This document shows positions 34,923-46,502 of a stretch of 64,000 nucleotides of DNA, in pieces. The position numbers were made by a program, and so were the translations under genes. Position 1 is the stretch's first letter; every line of letters starts with the position of its first letter. The notes under the pieces were generated by a model. It saw only the letters and a program-made list of their open reading frames with translations, had not been told where the DNA came from and did not search any database. The stretch comes from Sciurus carolinensis (lineage: Eukaryota > Chordata > Mammalia > Rodentia > Sciuridae). The DNA lies in the NCBI RefSeq assembly GCF_902686445.1, contig NC_062214.1:50503177-50567176 (forward strand), read 5' to 3'.

Positions 34923-36128
34923 TCAAGTCTTTCTTCGTTTATACAATGACTTTTTCATGTAACCATTTATTCATATGATTAACAAATACCTGTTTTGCAT
35001 GGCTGTAGAAAGATCACATGGTATGCATCTCACTGGATCAGCCTCTTCTGCCCATCTCCCATAGGAGCTCCAGCTGTTGTGAATGAATGACTCCATTTCC
35101 CAACCATCCCAACCCAGATTCTTTGTGATAATTTGGGGAGTGCCTGAGCCAGGTTGGTCCCCAAGGGCTTCATCTGGAAACCCCCATTCCATGAGTCACA
35201 CATCCCAATCAGCTGTGATTAAACTTTTCTATCTTCCCAAAAGCTTTGTCAAAGTCCAGAGATACTTTCAGCCTTGGATCACAGGATTTGGCTAGGCTAT
35301 GGTCTGGGCACAGATAGCAGCTCATGAGAGCAGGTCACCAGGGAGCCATTTTCAGGCAGCTCTGCAGTCCTGCTGGTAGACTGTTATCAGACTGTTTCCA
35401 TGAGAGTTTAAACATGGTGCATTCACTTAGGAGTCTCCATGCCTGTCTGGGAGAGAAGACATCCCTGGGAAACTGAATACTGGTTACTTTTATTTTCTCA
35501 TTCAACATTAACAGTGTAATATTAATCCCTACAATTAATTCTACATTCTTATAGCATTTTCTACATTCTACAGTAGATATCAGCCCTGGGTACACAACAG
35601 CAACAATTGCTTAGGGTGATTTGACAAATTCTCTTCCAGGATTCAGGGAGGGTACTGGGAACCTATATTTTATCAAAACTTCTGAGTGATTCTCATGCAC
35701 AGGGCAAGTTGAAAACCCTTGGTCCTCTGGCTTCATGATGGCCTTGTGTGGGGGTTGCCGACCCCATTTCACAGATAAGGACCATAAGACTTTGAGTAAC
35801 TGAGGGGCTATCAGGGCCATACAGCCGAGGCCAAACAGCTGCTATAAAGCAAAGCTTGTATATAGTCAGTGCAAATGAAGCTCACTGACTTGGGGACATC
35901 TAGATATAAGGAAGCCTCAAGGTCTCAGCATAGCATGGTGTCCCTGGAGGCACTAACAGTCAGTCTAGCCATAACAGCTCAGCCTAGGGTTTGGGGGACC
36001 CTGGTTCATACAGGGTAAATCAGGGCAACCTTCAGGGGATTCTGAGGCACATGAGTGGTGAATGACATCAAATCTTTGAGACTAAGGTAGACCCTTGGGT
36101 TCTCCAGAATCCTGTGTTGGTTCTGATG

Positions 36129-36300
36129 CCATGATTCTCAGTGTAGTCCTGAAACAACTGTGTTAGTGGACTTGCTAAAAAGGCAGATTCTCAACTCTAT
36201 CCTGATGAACTGAATCAGAAGCTCTCGGGCCCAGGAATCTGCATTTTTACCCAAACTTGGATACATTATGATGCATGCTAAAGTTTGAGACCCGCTGATT
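36129..36300. mobile_element. MER20-like hAT-Charlie element
   Basis: The piece starts CATGATTCTCAGTGTAGTCC and includes ACTGAATCAGAAGCTCTCG, GGAATCTGCATTTTTACCC and a terminal AAGTTTGAGACCCGCTG. This is the MER20 order, including the inverted TTCTCA and TGAGA ends. No target duplication was recognised. Confidence 0.65.
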
Positions 36301-38109
36301 TAGTCAAGTCACCTAGAGTGAACCCACCTTTATGCTTGACCTTGTCAAACTCCTTTCTCCTGGAAGGTTCTTAGAAGTGACAAATTCCAGGCCTAGTCCT
36401 AAGCCTACTAACTCAGAGTCTATTCTCCAATAACAGTCCCAAGGGACTTCTTTAATATCCATAAAGTTTGAAGAGAACCAAAGTAAGGAATTCAGCAAGT
36501 TGTGCTGGAAGGGGGACCTGCAGCTAGAAGGAGCATCCTTTGGAATCTGGGACTGTCATAAGGTGATGGGATCTGCCTCAGTGACTTCCACTGCCCTGGT
36601 GTTCCTGTCCAGCTCTTAGGGGATAGGGCCAGGCCTTTGGAAAGAATAGCTGGAGAAGCATTCTTTAGATGTTTGCTGGCTTCTCCCTCTCCAGGGCACA
36701 TACTGACCAATTCTCAGTTCCTAGCATCAGACAGGTGTCTTCTCTCCCAGACAGCCAAAGAGAATCCTAAGTGAATGCACTACATTTAAGCTGTCACAGA
36801 AACACACTTAGCTGCCTGAAAATGGCCCCCAGGTACATGATAGGGAGGTCATTGCTCTGAAAGTTCACATGTCCCAGCTCTCCACTAGTCAATTCCAAGA
36901 TTGCAAGGTCAGAGGGTAGAATCTCCATTATGGCCAGGAGAAGAAGAAGGAATGAGGGTGTGCTAACACACACCCCAGGAGAACCCCAGAAAGAGCATAC
37001 AAAGCCAGTTGTGTAAGATGCAACAAAGGACAGACAGCAGGCAATGCATAGGATGTGTGTGTGGGAAAATAGCTGACAGTTGTCAACTTTCAGTCTCAGC
37101 CCACCCACGGCAGCTGGGCCTTCTTCCTAACACTTTGCAAAAGAGGGTAAGGACAAACTGTTAAACTGAGCCATGCAGTTGAGTCCTTCAATGGAGGAAT
37201 GTAGGCAGATAATTGGCCCCATAGGGGTCCTGTGAGCTGAGCCCTCCACCCTGGTGGTGTCAGTTCTGGGAAGAAACAGTCTGTTTCCAAATGTCACTCA
37301 TGAAAGTCAGTCCATGAAAACCATGCTTTCTAATACATAGCTTATTTTCTTTGGGATATCAAAACTTAGTCTTTGGACTGATGCCAGAATCTGAAATCCT
37401 AAACGTGCTCAGCAGTCCATTACTTGCCATATTAGGTAACATAGAAGGAAAAAAATTCAGATTTTATCTCAAGTCAACTGTTAACACTGTTATTGACTTT
37501 CTGTTTTTTTGCAATAGAAATAAAACATTTTAATAGTAAGGAAAGCATATTTATTTGATTTAGACCCATTGGAAATTGCCCAATTGTGTAGTAAACACTT
37601 AGGTTACTGGAAAAAGCCCTTAGAGGTAGGTTGCCAGAGCTGCCTCTTAAATTCACGTGAGAGTGAAATCTGAGAACCGCAGGGCTGGTTGTTTTTCATC
37701 TTTTCACAGTGACTTTCCCACTAGAAACCACAGCCTCCTTAGATCTGTTATCCCAGATGTTTTTTTGGAGCCAGTTCAGTTCTTTCTCATTGTTAAATAT
37801 TTATACAACCTGCCTTGTTTTGCTTCACCACTTACATTGCATGCTGATGCTGCTTAAACTGTTTTGTGTTTTTCTCTCATATTTTATGTTGAAAGATATT
37901 TCATGAATCTGGACAGATTTCCAGCCTGGGCTGCTGGGTTCATTATCACTGTAGTGTCACAGTTGATAAAGGAGCCAGGGGAGTGTTTTTGCACATGTTG
38001 CTGTTTCCAGCTGAAGGGCTTGCTTTCCTGCACACTCTTGTGCTAAGCTCAGAGGCCAAAGGGCAACAGTGAGTAGGTGAGGGGGTAAAGGGGAGACAGC
38101 CAGGGCAAG

Positions 38110-38290
38110 TGGAAGTATTCCTGCGCTTGAAGCCAGGTGGTCCTGGTAACAGTTGCAGTCTACGGCCCTTAACCTTGGCTAATTAGCTCACCTTCCCAGG
38201 CCTCAGTTCCTCACCTATACATGCAGACCATTATATATCTAGTCCATGACTGCTTTGAAGCACACCTGACACATGACATTTGGGATAGTA
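38110..38290 (+). mobile_element. MIR SINE fragment
   Basis: TTAACCTTGGCTAATTAGC, CCAGGCCTCAGTTCCTCACC and TTTGAAGCACACCTGACAC occur in sense MIR order. Confidence 0.65.
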
Positions 38291-38611
38291 GTAAAGATTT
38301 CATTCATTATTTAATATTTGAAAATGGCATTTAACCACTAATATAGATTGGTGGTTTTCCAGACTTTCTGTCTTGCCCTGCTTTATTTATCTTCTTACTC
38401 CTCAAATGTGTCTTATGATTTTAGTGCTGTTGACAAGGGATGGTGGGTGGCCCCTTTCAAAGGGCGAGTTTGAGTGCAGGCCATATAGCCCATCTCAAAG
38501 GGCGAGTTTGCCCCTTCTACCCTGTGCTGGAGATGATCATTATAGGTTGGGATGGAGGAGAGGGGAGTAAGGCTGTGCTTTCTGTTTTCCTCTCTCTGTC
38601 CCGTTCTGTTC

Positions 38612-39640
38612 TTTCATTCATTCCACCAGCATACATGTATTGAGCAGTGACTAACTTCGTGCAAGATGCTGTGTTAAGTGTTGGGGTATAATGATGAGTA
38701 CAACTGATGTGGCCTGGCCCTCATGGAGTTTACAGTTTATTGGGGAAGAGAGAAACCAAAGAAATAATCACACCCAATACACACAAACACACTGTGATAG
38801 GCATCATGAAGAGAAAGTCCGTGAGGCAACAAGAACCAATGATACAGCATCAGACCTGTCCTGGTAAGTTAGGGAAGGTCCTCCTCAAAGAATGCAGCTT
38901 AGAGATTTGGCAAGGAGCTAAAGGCAAACTAGTGAGGGAGTGTAAGGCTGAGTGGGGGGCTGCTTCTTCCCAGAACATTTGTAGGCCACCGAGGGTTTCC
39001 AACTAGAAGAGTTCTATGAGGGTAAGATGTGAGAAGCTCTCCCTGGTGACAGAGTGGAGAACATGTTGTGGGAAGACCAAACTGGCTACAGAGGCAGGGT
39101 CGAGTTTAGCGGGGGGTATTAGAGTTACCCAGAGAGGGAATGATGCAGGCTTGGGTTGGCTGATTTATGAGCTCCTCTGGCTGCTGTAACAAATTAGCAC
39201 TTAAAACAAGAGTTGTTCTGTCACGGCTACGTAGGCCAGAAGTCTGAAAGCAGATTGTCAGTGGGGCTAGTTCTTTCTGTAGCCTCTGAGGGAGAATTTG
39301 TTCTGGGCCTCTTTCCCAGCCTCTGGTGGCAGCTGACAATCCTTGAGGTTCCTCGTAGTTTCATCCCTTAGTCTCTGTGTCCAAATTTCCCTCTTCTTTT
39401 AGATATACTAGTCGTGTTGGATTAGGATCCATCCTAACCCAGGATCACCTTATTTTAACTTGATTATAACTACCAAATAAGGCCACAGTCAGGTTCTGGG
39501 TGAACATGAATTGAGGGGAATACTATAAAACCCAGTACAGGTGGTGAGGGTGGAGGTGGAGAGAAGTGGTTATAATCAAGAGATTTTTAGACAGAAAAAA
39601 CAAAGGGCAGAGGTGATTGATCTACTCACTCTCATTCTTT
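38612..39640 (-). mobile_element. L2 3' region (antisense), interrupted by an LTR
   Basis: It begins with TTCATTCATTCCACCAGC, GTATTGAGCAGTG, then GGCCCTCATGGAGTTTACAG, which is the reversed L2 3' end. L2-like text continues to about 39165 and appears to resume at about 39542 (GTGGTGAGGGTGGAGGTGG). A MaLR-type LTR occupies the gap. The L2 is old, with no intact frame. Confidence 0.65.
39165..39541 (-). mobile_element. MaLR (MLT1-type) LTR nested in L2
   Basis: Antisense order: TGGCTGCTGTAACAAATTAG, TAGGCCAGAAGTCTGAAAGC, CAGCCTCTGGTGGCAGCTG, CAATCCTTGAGGTTCCTC and AAATAAGGCCACAGTCAGG. The flanks on both sides read as antisense L2. I could not see a clear target duplication. Confidence 0.78.
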
Positions 39641-41656
39641 CTCTACCCAAACAGTATTTAAGAAGCTAATGTCTTCAGGCTTTGGTTGACCTTTGTTGCT
39701 GCGGTATGTTCTCACTGACCAAATCTCTTCTACCAATGAGTTTGGTCATGAAGAGAGCAGAAAGCCCTTCCTCAGTGTCCTTGGTTTGTTATGTTGAATC
39801 AAGTCACAAACTCATTCCCTCAGTTGATGCATTTGCATTCACTGATGGATCCCTTTGGACCCATAACCTCATTTGCATAGATCACCTTGGTTGCAATGCA
39901 CAATGTACTCGGTGTGCCCTGCTGGGAAGAAAAATACTCCATGCTGTTAATTTTTTATAACCATTAATCACCAGGCTCTGTGAGTCAACATTGTCACAAT
40001 CCCAGGAATGGGTTTTGCAGGCCTGTGGGTCATGTGTGATTTTGCTTGCCTCACCATCGTGGCATGGTGCCCATTCAGAGAGGAGCTTCAACACAAGTAG
40101 TACCATGCTGTACAATTCCTGTGCTGCTTCTTCTACTTTTCTTCATTTCCTTCCAGTTGGACATGCTGTTAAAACCTGTATGTTTAAGCCTGTATGTTCA
40201 GTGAAATAAAAAGTAGCATGTTCCTCTCCACACCTCTCAGATCTGGCAGTATTTAGAATTCAGACACACACCCAGACCCAGGCAGGCAGTTCAGCTCTTT
40301 GGGTGCTCCTCATCAGCCCTGAGCCTGGTCTTCTGCCTCTTTTTGCCTGCCTTGTTCTGATAATCAGATGCCTGAGTTCTTCCCACCTCCCCCTACCTTA
40401 GGCCAGACCTGCCACTTTGCTCTCTCTGCATAGACAGAAGCAATGCTGGATACAATCCAGAGTCATGGACAGGCCCATTTTCTGCTGAGAGCAGTGGCAG
40501 TTTGCTGTGGCCAGGGTTTGTTCAGATGCAGCCTATGGATCCAGGGTGGTGGCTGAAGCAAGAGATGAAGTTGGGAGATGGGCCAGGATGCTGGAGGGGA
40601 GTGGAATAAGTAACATATGCTCAAAAGGTAAGGGAAGTTTTCTTCCAGCTTGGGACACACTCTGCTACAATAGGGACCTCAGGCCTGTCTCTGCCAGTCT
40701 ACAGGGACATAGTTGGGTTTCAGATACAAGACATAGGTGACTGGTGCTCAGCCATCATGCCTATGGTTCCAGAGGCTTCCTTTGTACTTGAACCTTGAAG
40801 CAGGTGCAGAGTGCCCCTTCCCTTTGTTGTCTCTTTTCTCTTTGTGTTCTCAGGTCCTACCTGAGTACCTATCATGCTATGTCTAGAGAAATAACCTGTT
40901 GGGGAAGGGATCATAACCTTTTGGGGATGGAGCATACCTGGGCTTTGCAAGATTTGGTGAGGAGACTTGCCAATTCATTAATGTCCCCAAATGATTGGAT
41001 TTTCTATACATAATTGGCCTTCCTCTGCAAGAAAAGTAATTGAAATGCTTGCAACCTCACCAAAGAGGGACATACATGGAATCATGGTGGCAGCCAAGGG
41101 TGCAAATGGAACAGCCACTACTGTGAGCTTGTTGCTTATTTTATTTATACACAACCAACTAGATTCTCCCTTTTGGCATTAGAAAACAGACAACTTCCTC
41201 TCTAAACAGGGTTCTGCATACGTCAGTCAGCAGAGCCCTCTAGCCTCTCTGAGCTTGACTGTTGTGAATCCTGAAGCCCTGTGTAAGACTGGAGGGAGGA
41301 GTGCTCTATAAGGCCAAGTCTTACCCAAGTTCCTAAGAGCAGTGTCTTTGTCCTTAATAAAGTGAAATGAGAAGGTCAAAGACCTCTTAATTGGGTCAGT
41401 ACATATATTTTCCCACCCCATCAAAAATATATGAGAGTTAGACTTGAGAACCCTAAATCTCACTTTAAATTAATGCTGTTTAACCACATAAAGGAATCAT
41501 TGGTACATTTCTTTAAAATGCTGAGACTCATCTTCTGAAGATCAGTTCTTTATATTACCGTTTTTGTACCATGACTTTTCCTAAAATAAGGAATATCCAA
41601 GTAGTATATGAAAAACATTTATTACAGCTTCACATATAAGTTTTAAAAATCCCCAG

Positions 41657-41742
41657 CCCTGGGGTGTAGCGCAGTGGTAGAGCACTTGCCTACCATGTGG
41701 AAGGTCCTAAGTATGATTCCCTGAGCACCAAATCCACCACCC
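41657..41742 (+). mobile_element. ID SINE
   Basis: GGGGTGTAGCGCAGTGGTAG, GAGCACTTGCCTACCATGTG and CTAAGTATGATTCCC form the tRNA-like ID body with A- and B-box-like positions. It is a retroposed copy, not a tRNA gene. Confidence 0.85.
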
Positions 41743-41746
41743 CAGC

Positions 41747-41906
41747 AATGGTTCTCAATCTCAATGCACATCAGAATTCCACTGGGTCTTTTAAAGATTC
41801 AGATGTCAGGGATCTACCCCATTTTTCTGCACTGTATTAGGAAGCCCAGCTGTCTGTTTAAAAGTAACCCTTATGGTTCCAGTGTGAACCAGGGGTTAAG
41901 AAGTAC
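41747..41906. mobile_element. hAT-Charlie non-autonomous element (MER-type)
   Basis: The ends are inverted: CAATGGTTCTCAATCTCAAT on the left, with GCACATCAGAATTCCACTGG inside, and a GGTTAAGAAGTACTG right end. The subfamily is uncertain. It starts a few bases after the ID SINE. Confidence 0.6.
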
Positions 41907-43904
41907 TGCATCTTAATGTGACCCCTGCAAAAAAACAAAGTACAAAGGAAATAAACCACAGATAAGATAAAATACAACCCAATCTGTTCTGTATCTAGGA
42001 GAGAAATTTCAGGAAGATGAAGAAAAATTTTTGTTTAATGTACTACACCAACAGAATGTTAAAAATGCAATCAGTGACAGTTGAAAAATGTGCAGTATCA
42101 GCATTTTAAACCCTATTTTGCAAGTCCTGATTCCTTAATAAACTATCTTTTATTTTAACTTTGAGAGTCAAGAAGTAAATAATCAAAAGCCATTTTTTTC
42201 TCCTTCTATAAAAGGAAACTTTAGCAAAAATAACCTAGAAGTTGTATTGTTTTTAGGCAGATATAATTATTTTTAGTTAATTTGGAACATTTGAAAAGAC
42301 ATTGAATCATTGCTTCCTGCTGGTATGATTTAGATTTCAGTAATAGTCTCACGTGATGGTCATATTTTGTAAAGCTTTGGTTAAAAATAGCTTGATTGCA
42401 AAAACCCAAGCATGATCAAGAAAATTAAAATAGTTTCCTCTAGCTTCACCAAAGAAAGACACGTTTCCCTATGAAATGTCGTGACTCATGCCAAATGGTT
42501 AAATAAAAATGCATGTATAGCACTGATCTTTCCTGTTTATTGCTTTTTCAGTAGAAGATAATTGAGGAAAACATCTGCATCCAGTTTTCCCTTTTATTTT
42601 TGTAGATTCTTTTCTTATACTCCAACGCAAAGCCTTCTCTGCCAGTCATTTACTCGGGCAGTGATCCGACGAATGAATGACTTTCAGTTTTCCTCTTTTG
42701 GGTGATGACATAAATTACTCTCCAGTGAGCTATTTACAAGGTCATTCTTTAACCCTGAGTTGAGTGCATACACATTCTGAGGACCTAGAATCACAAGAGC
42801 TCTGCATTGTGGGGTCATACAGCTCCCTCCGTGATCACCAGCTTTCAATATCTGCAGTGGCAGAGCTGCCACCTCCACAGAGAGCCCTTTCCACTTTACA
42901 ACAGTGCACTCGTATTCAGTATGCAGACCCCTCCAGTAGCCTCTGCCACTGTCTTAAGCAGCAAACAATGTAAACTGTGCTGTTTAAGTTTGATGGGACT
43001 AGAGGTCTGCAGACCCATGAACACACCACTTGCCAGGTGTCAAGCTGAGAGCAGGGACGTTGGTAGCAGATTCTGCCCTGTGTAGAGTCTTGGTTCCACC
43101 CTGGTCAGCTGATGGTCTTGATCAATGAGCAGGTTTCCCTGAGCTCTACTTGCTCATTACAATTGGTGTCAAGACCATATCCGATGAATCTTATGCTTCT
43201 GAGGGCTCAGTAAATACTTACTGCCTTCCTTATCCTTACTATAGGTACCTTTGTCTTTGGTGGAATTCCCTTGACACAAAAACTGGACAGGAATTCATGC
43301 ACACATTTGCATAAGCACCCTCAGGAGAAAGTGGAGAGGGAGAAGATTCATAGGTCAGGATGGGTCAGAGGAGAAGTCAGGCAAAGATGTATTTCAGGAA
43401 AGTTCTGATCCATAGGGACAGAGCTCAGGAGTGTACATTGCACACATTGTTAGCCCCACCTGGAGGCAAGAGTAGGCTTTTGTAACCCTGTCCCAGCAGT
43501 CATCGTTCATGGACCTTGAGGAGGTGTTTAGCCCACAGGCAACTTTAGGTCAGGCAACTTCTAGGACAGTCCTCTGGAGAAGATGCAGGTGTGAGCTATT
43601 AGCAGCATCCAGGAAAGGGATCCACTTGTCAAACTGGTACAAGAGATCCTGAGGGTTTGGGTAGGAGGCCTGTAGCCCTCTAGGTAAGGAAGCTGCAGAT
43701 GAAGCTGACAATCCTTAGGCTTACCTGCAAGAGCAGCTGAGGTTTGCCCAAGACAGCCTGACAAAGCCAGTCTCTGGAATGTTGGGGCTGGAGATGTGTT
43801 GTTGTGGACTCCCTGGTCCCCTCTCCTCAAGGATGCCAACAACTGAGGCCAGACCCTGGGGCTTGGCCTCCATGATGAAAGGGAATCTTCTTTATAAGAG
43901 GCAA

Positions 43905-44345
43905 TTATATGTGTTTAATTCCACAAATAGTGTTTCAGTGCCTGTCACTGTACTAGAAATAGAAGATATAGCAGTAGATGACAGATGTGGTCACTGTCGA
44001 TGACAGAATACTCAGTGTGGCTGGGGAAATGGACAAATGCCACACAGTGAATCTAGAATTAAAAGGTGATGTGTTCTCAGGGAAAAGAGTAGGAGGCTGC
44101 AACAGTAACAAGGGACCCTAACACCCACGTTGGAGGAGGTGGAGATGTGAACTGGGGACAGGGACCCTAAAGAAATGACTCCTAGGCTAAGAACTAGAGG
44201 ATATGAATGGATGAAGAGGCAGTATGTGGGGCCTTGGGGCATTCCTAGCTATGGGAATAGCCCTGAGGCAGGGATGGGATTCATGAGCCTGAGAAGGGGA
44301 AGGCTGCCATGGAGCATGAAGGGGGGGAAAGGCCAGCCAGTGACA
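43905..44345 (-). mobile_element. L2 3' region (antisense)
   Basis: The reversed L2 end is present: CACAAATAGTGTTTCAGTG, GCCTGTCACTGTACTAGAAA, GACAGATGTGGTCACTGTCG, and further on GGGCATTCCTAGCTATGGGA and AGCCCTGAGGCAGGGATGGG. It is diverged with no coding potential. Confidence 0.6.
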
Positions 44346-44609
44346 GCCCCAGAGGGCAATTTTGCATTTAGAATTCATTTGTGGTACAAGAAGCAAGCCC
44401 TGAAAGAATGTTACTATCATCTGATTTGTGTGTTTATACATAACTGTTCTGATAACTGGGAAAGGAACGTGTTATTTTGAATCTAAGAAGAGCAAGAACT
44501 AATATTTATATTCTATATGAGGTGACTTCACAAATATTTCTCATTTAATCCTCATGGTAGAACTCTTAAAAACATTTTTTTTTTCAGATATGGATATCCT
44601 CTGTTCCAG

Positions 44610-44780
44610 CACCATTATTTAAAAGTCTGTCCTTTCCTGCTGGGTCGCACATGCACATCAATTGTCTGTGTATATGGGTCTGTTTCTGGACTCTGCTCTT
44701 TTGTTCATCCTTGATAACAGCGTTTCTGTCTTCTTGAAGTTGGATAGTTAGTCCTTCAACATTGTTCTTTTCCAGTGTCT
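44610..44780 (-). mobile_element. L1 3' ORF2-region fragment (antisense)
   Basis: CAATTGTCTGTGTATATGGG, CTGTTTCTGGACTCTGCTC, TTGAAGTTGGATAGTTAGTC and CTTCAACATTGTTCTTTTCC follow the reversed L1 order. The rest, up to about 45400, is not assigned. Confidence 0.45.
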
Positions 44781-45713
44781 CAGGGGTCCCTGTCCTTCAC
44801 TGCCTGACATCCAGTGTTGGAGAGCTGCTGTTTGACAAAGTTGGGTGACTTCAGCAGGGTGGGTGGATCTAGTCTCTGGATGGAGCAGATGCCTATGTGA
44901 TGTCCCTTGGCATGCCTCTCTTCTACCTCTGCAGTGGCTCAGTTCTGCCATCCCTGGAGTCGTCTCTTAACTCTTCTCCGGTAATCTTAGCCTCCAGTTT
45001 ATCACACTGACCTCGGTTTTTGTTTTTGTTTTTCTGCTTTTCTGTGATTCCTGGGAGAGTTTCTCAAAGTTTTCTCCTAATTTATTGAGTTTAAAGCAGT
45101 ATCATTCACTGTTTATTGCCTTCAGTTCTGTAATCATGAAATTCCATCTTTCCTGGTCCCAGGTTTTCTCTTTTATTTATGAAAGTTCTTCTTAAATACC
45201 ACTGATATTTTGCATTTCAACTCATTGTCTTCCTTCTTTGGATCTGTTTCATGGAGTAGGGTGATACTCCGATTTTTTAGACCACTTCATTTTTTAAAAA
45301 TATTCCAAATCTTCTCCTGCATTAAGCTCTCCTCCCCTCCTTTTAAGTTTCTAGTATTTAATAAGATTGAAATGATCACATTCGGTGTCTTTCTCTGAAG
45401 CTCAGTGTTTTGGGCTCAGGGTACACTGTAGCCAGGGGCAACCAGGTGCTCCGGTCCTGGTCACCTGAAGTTAGCAGGGCAGCCCCCATTCCTCTCACTG
45501 GAAGTGCACCTTGGAAGCAGTCACAGCAGCCTTTTCTCCTCTACTTGGTGATTGGCTGCCTTAAGTCAGGGTGATGTGAGGGTCCCTCCCTAGCCTTTTT
45601 GTGCCCAGGCTCTAGGCCACTCATCCTTGGCGTTCCTGACTCTATGCTCTTCCTCTTGGAGGCTTCTGTTAGTAACTCTTACACTTCCTTCCCAGTTGGT
45701 TCATTACTTTGTA

Positions 45714-46502
45714 CAGTTGCCCCCCAGTACCTGAGGGGCATTGGTTCTAGATCCCCATAGAGATGCTCAATCCCCTTATATAAAATGGTGTAGTGTTTGC
45801 ATATAACCGATACACATCCTCCCATATACTTTACATCATCTCTAGGTCACTTTTATACCTGATACAATGTAAACACTATGTATTTTAGTTTGGATCTTAG
45901 TTTGAACCCTAAAGATTCACGGTACTAACTAGGCTTGGTTGGTACTAACTAGTGCCCCCAGAAGGACACTATCAAGAGGTGGTAGAACCTGTAAGAGCTG
46001 GAACCTACTCTGAAATGGTTAGCCCAGATAAATTTTTCTTTAACTTAAAAAAAAAAAAAAATAAATAAGTGGGGTCTAATAGGAGGCCTTTATGTCATCA
46101 GGGCCATGCCTTGAAGGGAATTATGGAACCCCAGTCTCCTCTTTTTCTCTTTCGCTTCCCCATCCGTGAAGTAAGTGGGTTTTCTCTACCATGTACTGGC
46201 ACCATGATGTGTTGCCTTGCCACAGGCCCAAAGCAACAGGGCCAACCATTATGAACTGAACCTGCAAAGCCATGGGTCTAATAAGCTTTTTTCCCTTTTA
46301 AGATTAATTATCTCAGGTATTTGTTATTGGGACAGAAAACTAATACACTATGTAAATAGTTTGTTATATCTTATTATTTAGGGACCAGTAACAAGAAATA
46401 GTCCATAAAATTCAGTACAGATGCATTTTTTTAGTATTTTTGATCCATGGTTGATTGAATCTGCACATGTAAAATCTACAAATACAGAGACAAGGCCAAC
46501 TG
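45714..46502 (+). mobile_element. MER2-type Tigger element, split by an LTR
   Basis: The left end CAGTTGCCCCCCAGTACCTG and right end GGCCAACTG form short inverted terminal repeats. A TA lies on each side (45712-45713 and 46503-46504), the usual Tigger target site. The interior has CCCTTATATAAAATGGTGTAG and CATCCTCCCATATACTTTAC. Removing the inserted LTR leaves about 317 bp, near the MER2 length. It encodes no protein. Confidence 0.88.
45879..46345 (+). mobile_element. MaLR-like solo LTR inside the Tigger element
   Basis: It begins TGTATTTTAGTTTGGATC and ends GAAAACTAATA, with TTTAAGATTAATTATCTCAG, GCCAACCATTATGAACTG and an A run near 46047 inside. A 10-base direct repeat ACACTATGTA at 45873-45882 and 46345-46354 brackets it. 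Within that lies CACTA, the 5-base duplication expected for this class. The exact boundary is ambiguous because the LTR start and the target share TGTA. Confidence 0.72.

Noticed and set aside
41657..41742. tRNA-like sequence with A- and B-box-like positions
   Set aside because: It is an ID SINE, a retroposed tRNA-derived copy. It lacks a complete cloverleaf that I can fold with confidence, so it is not a tRNA gene.
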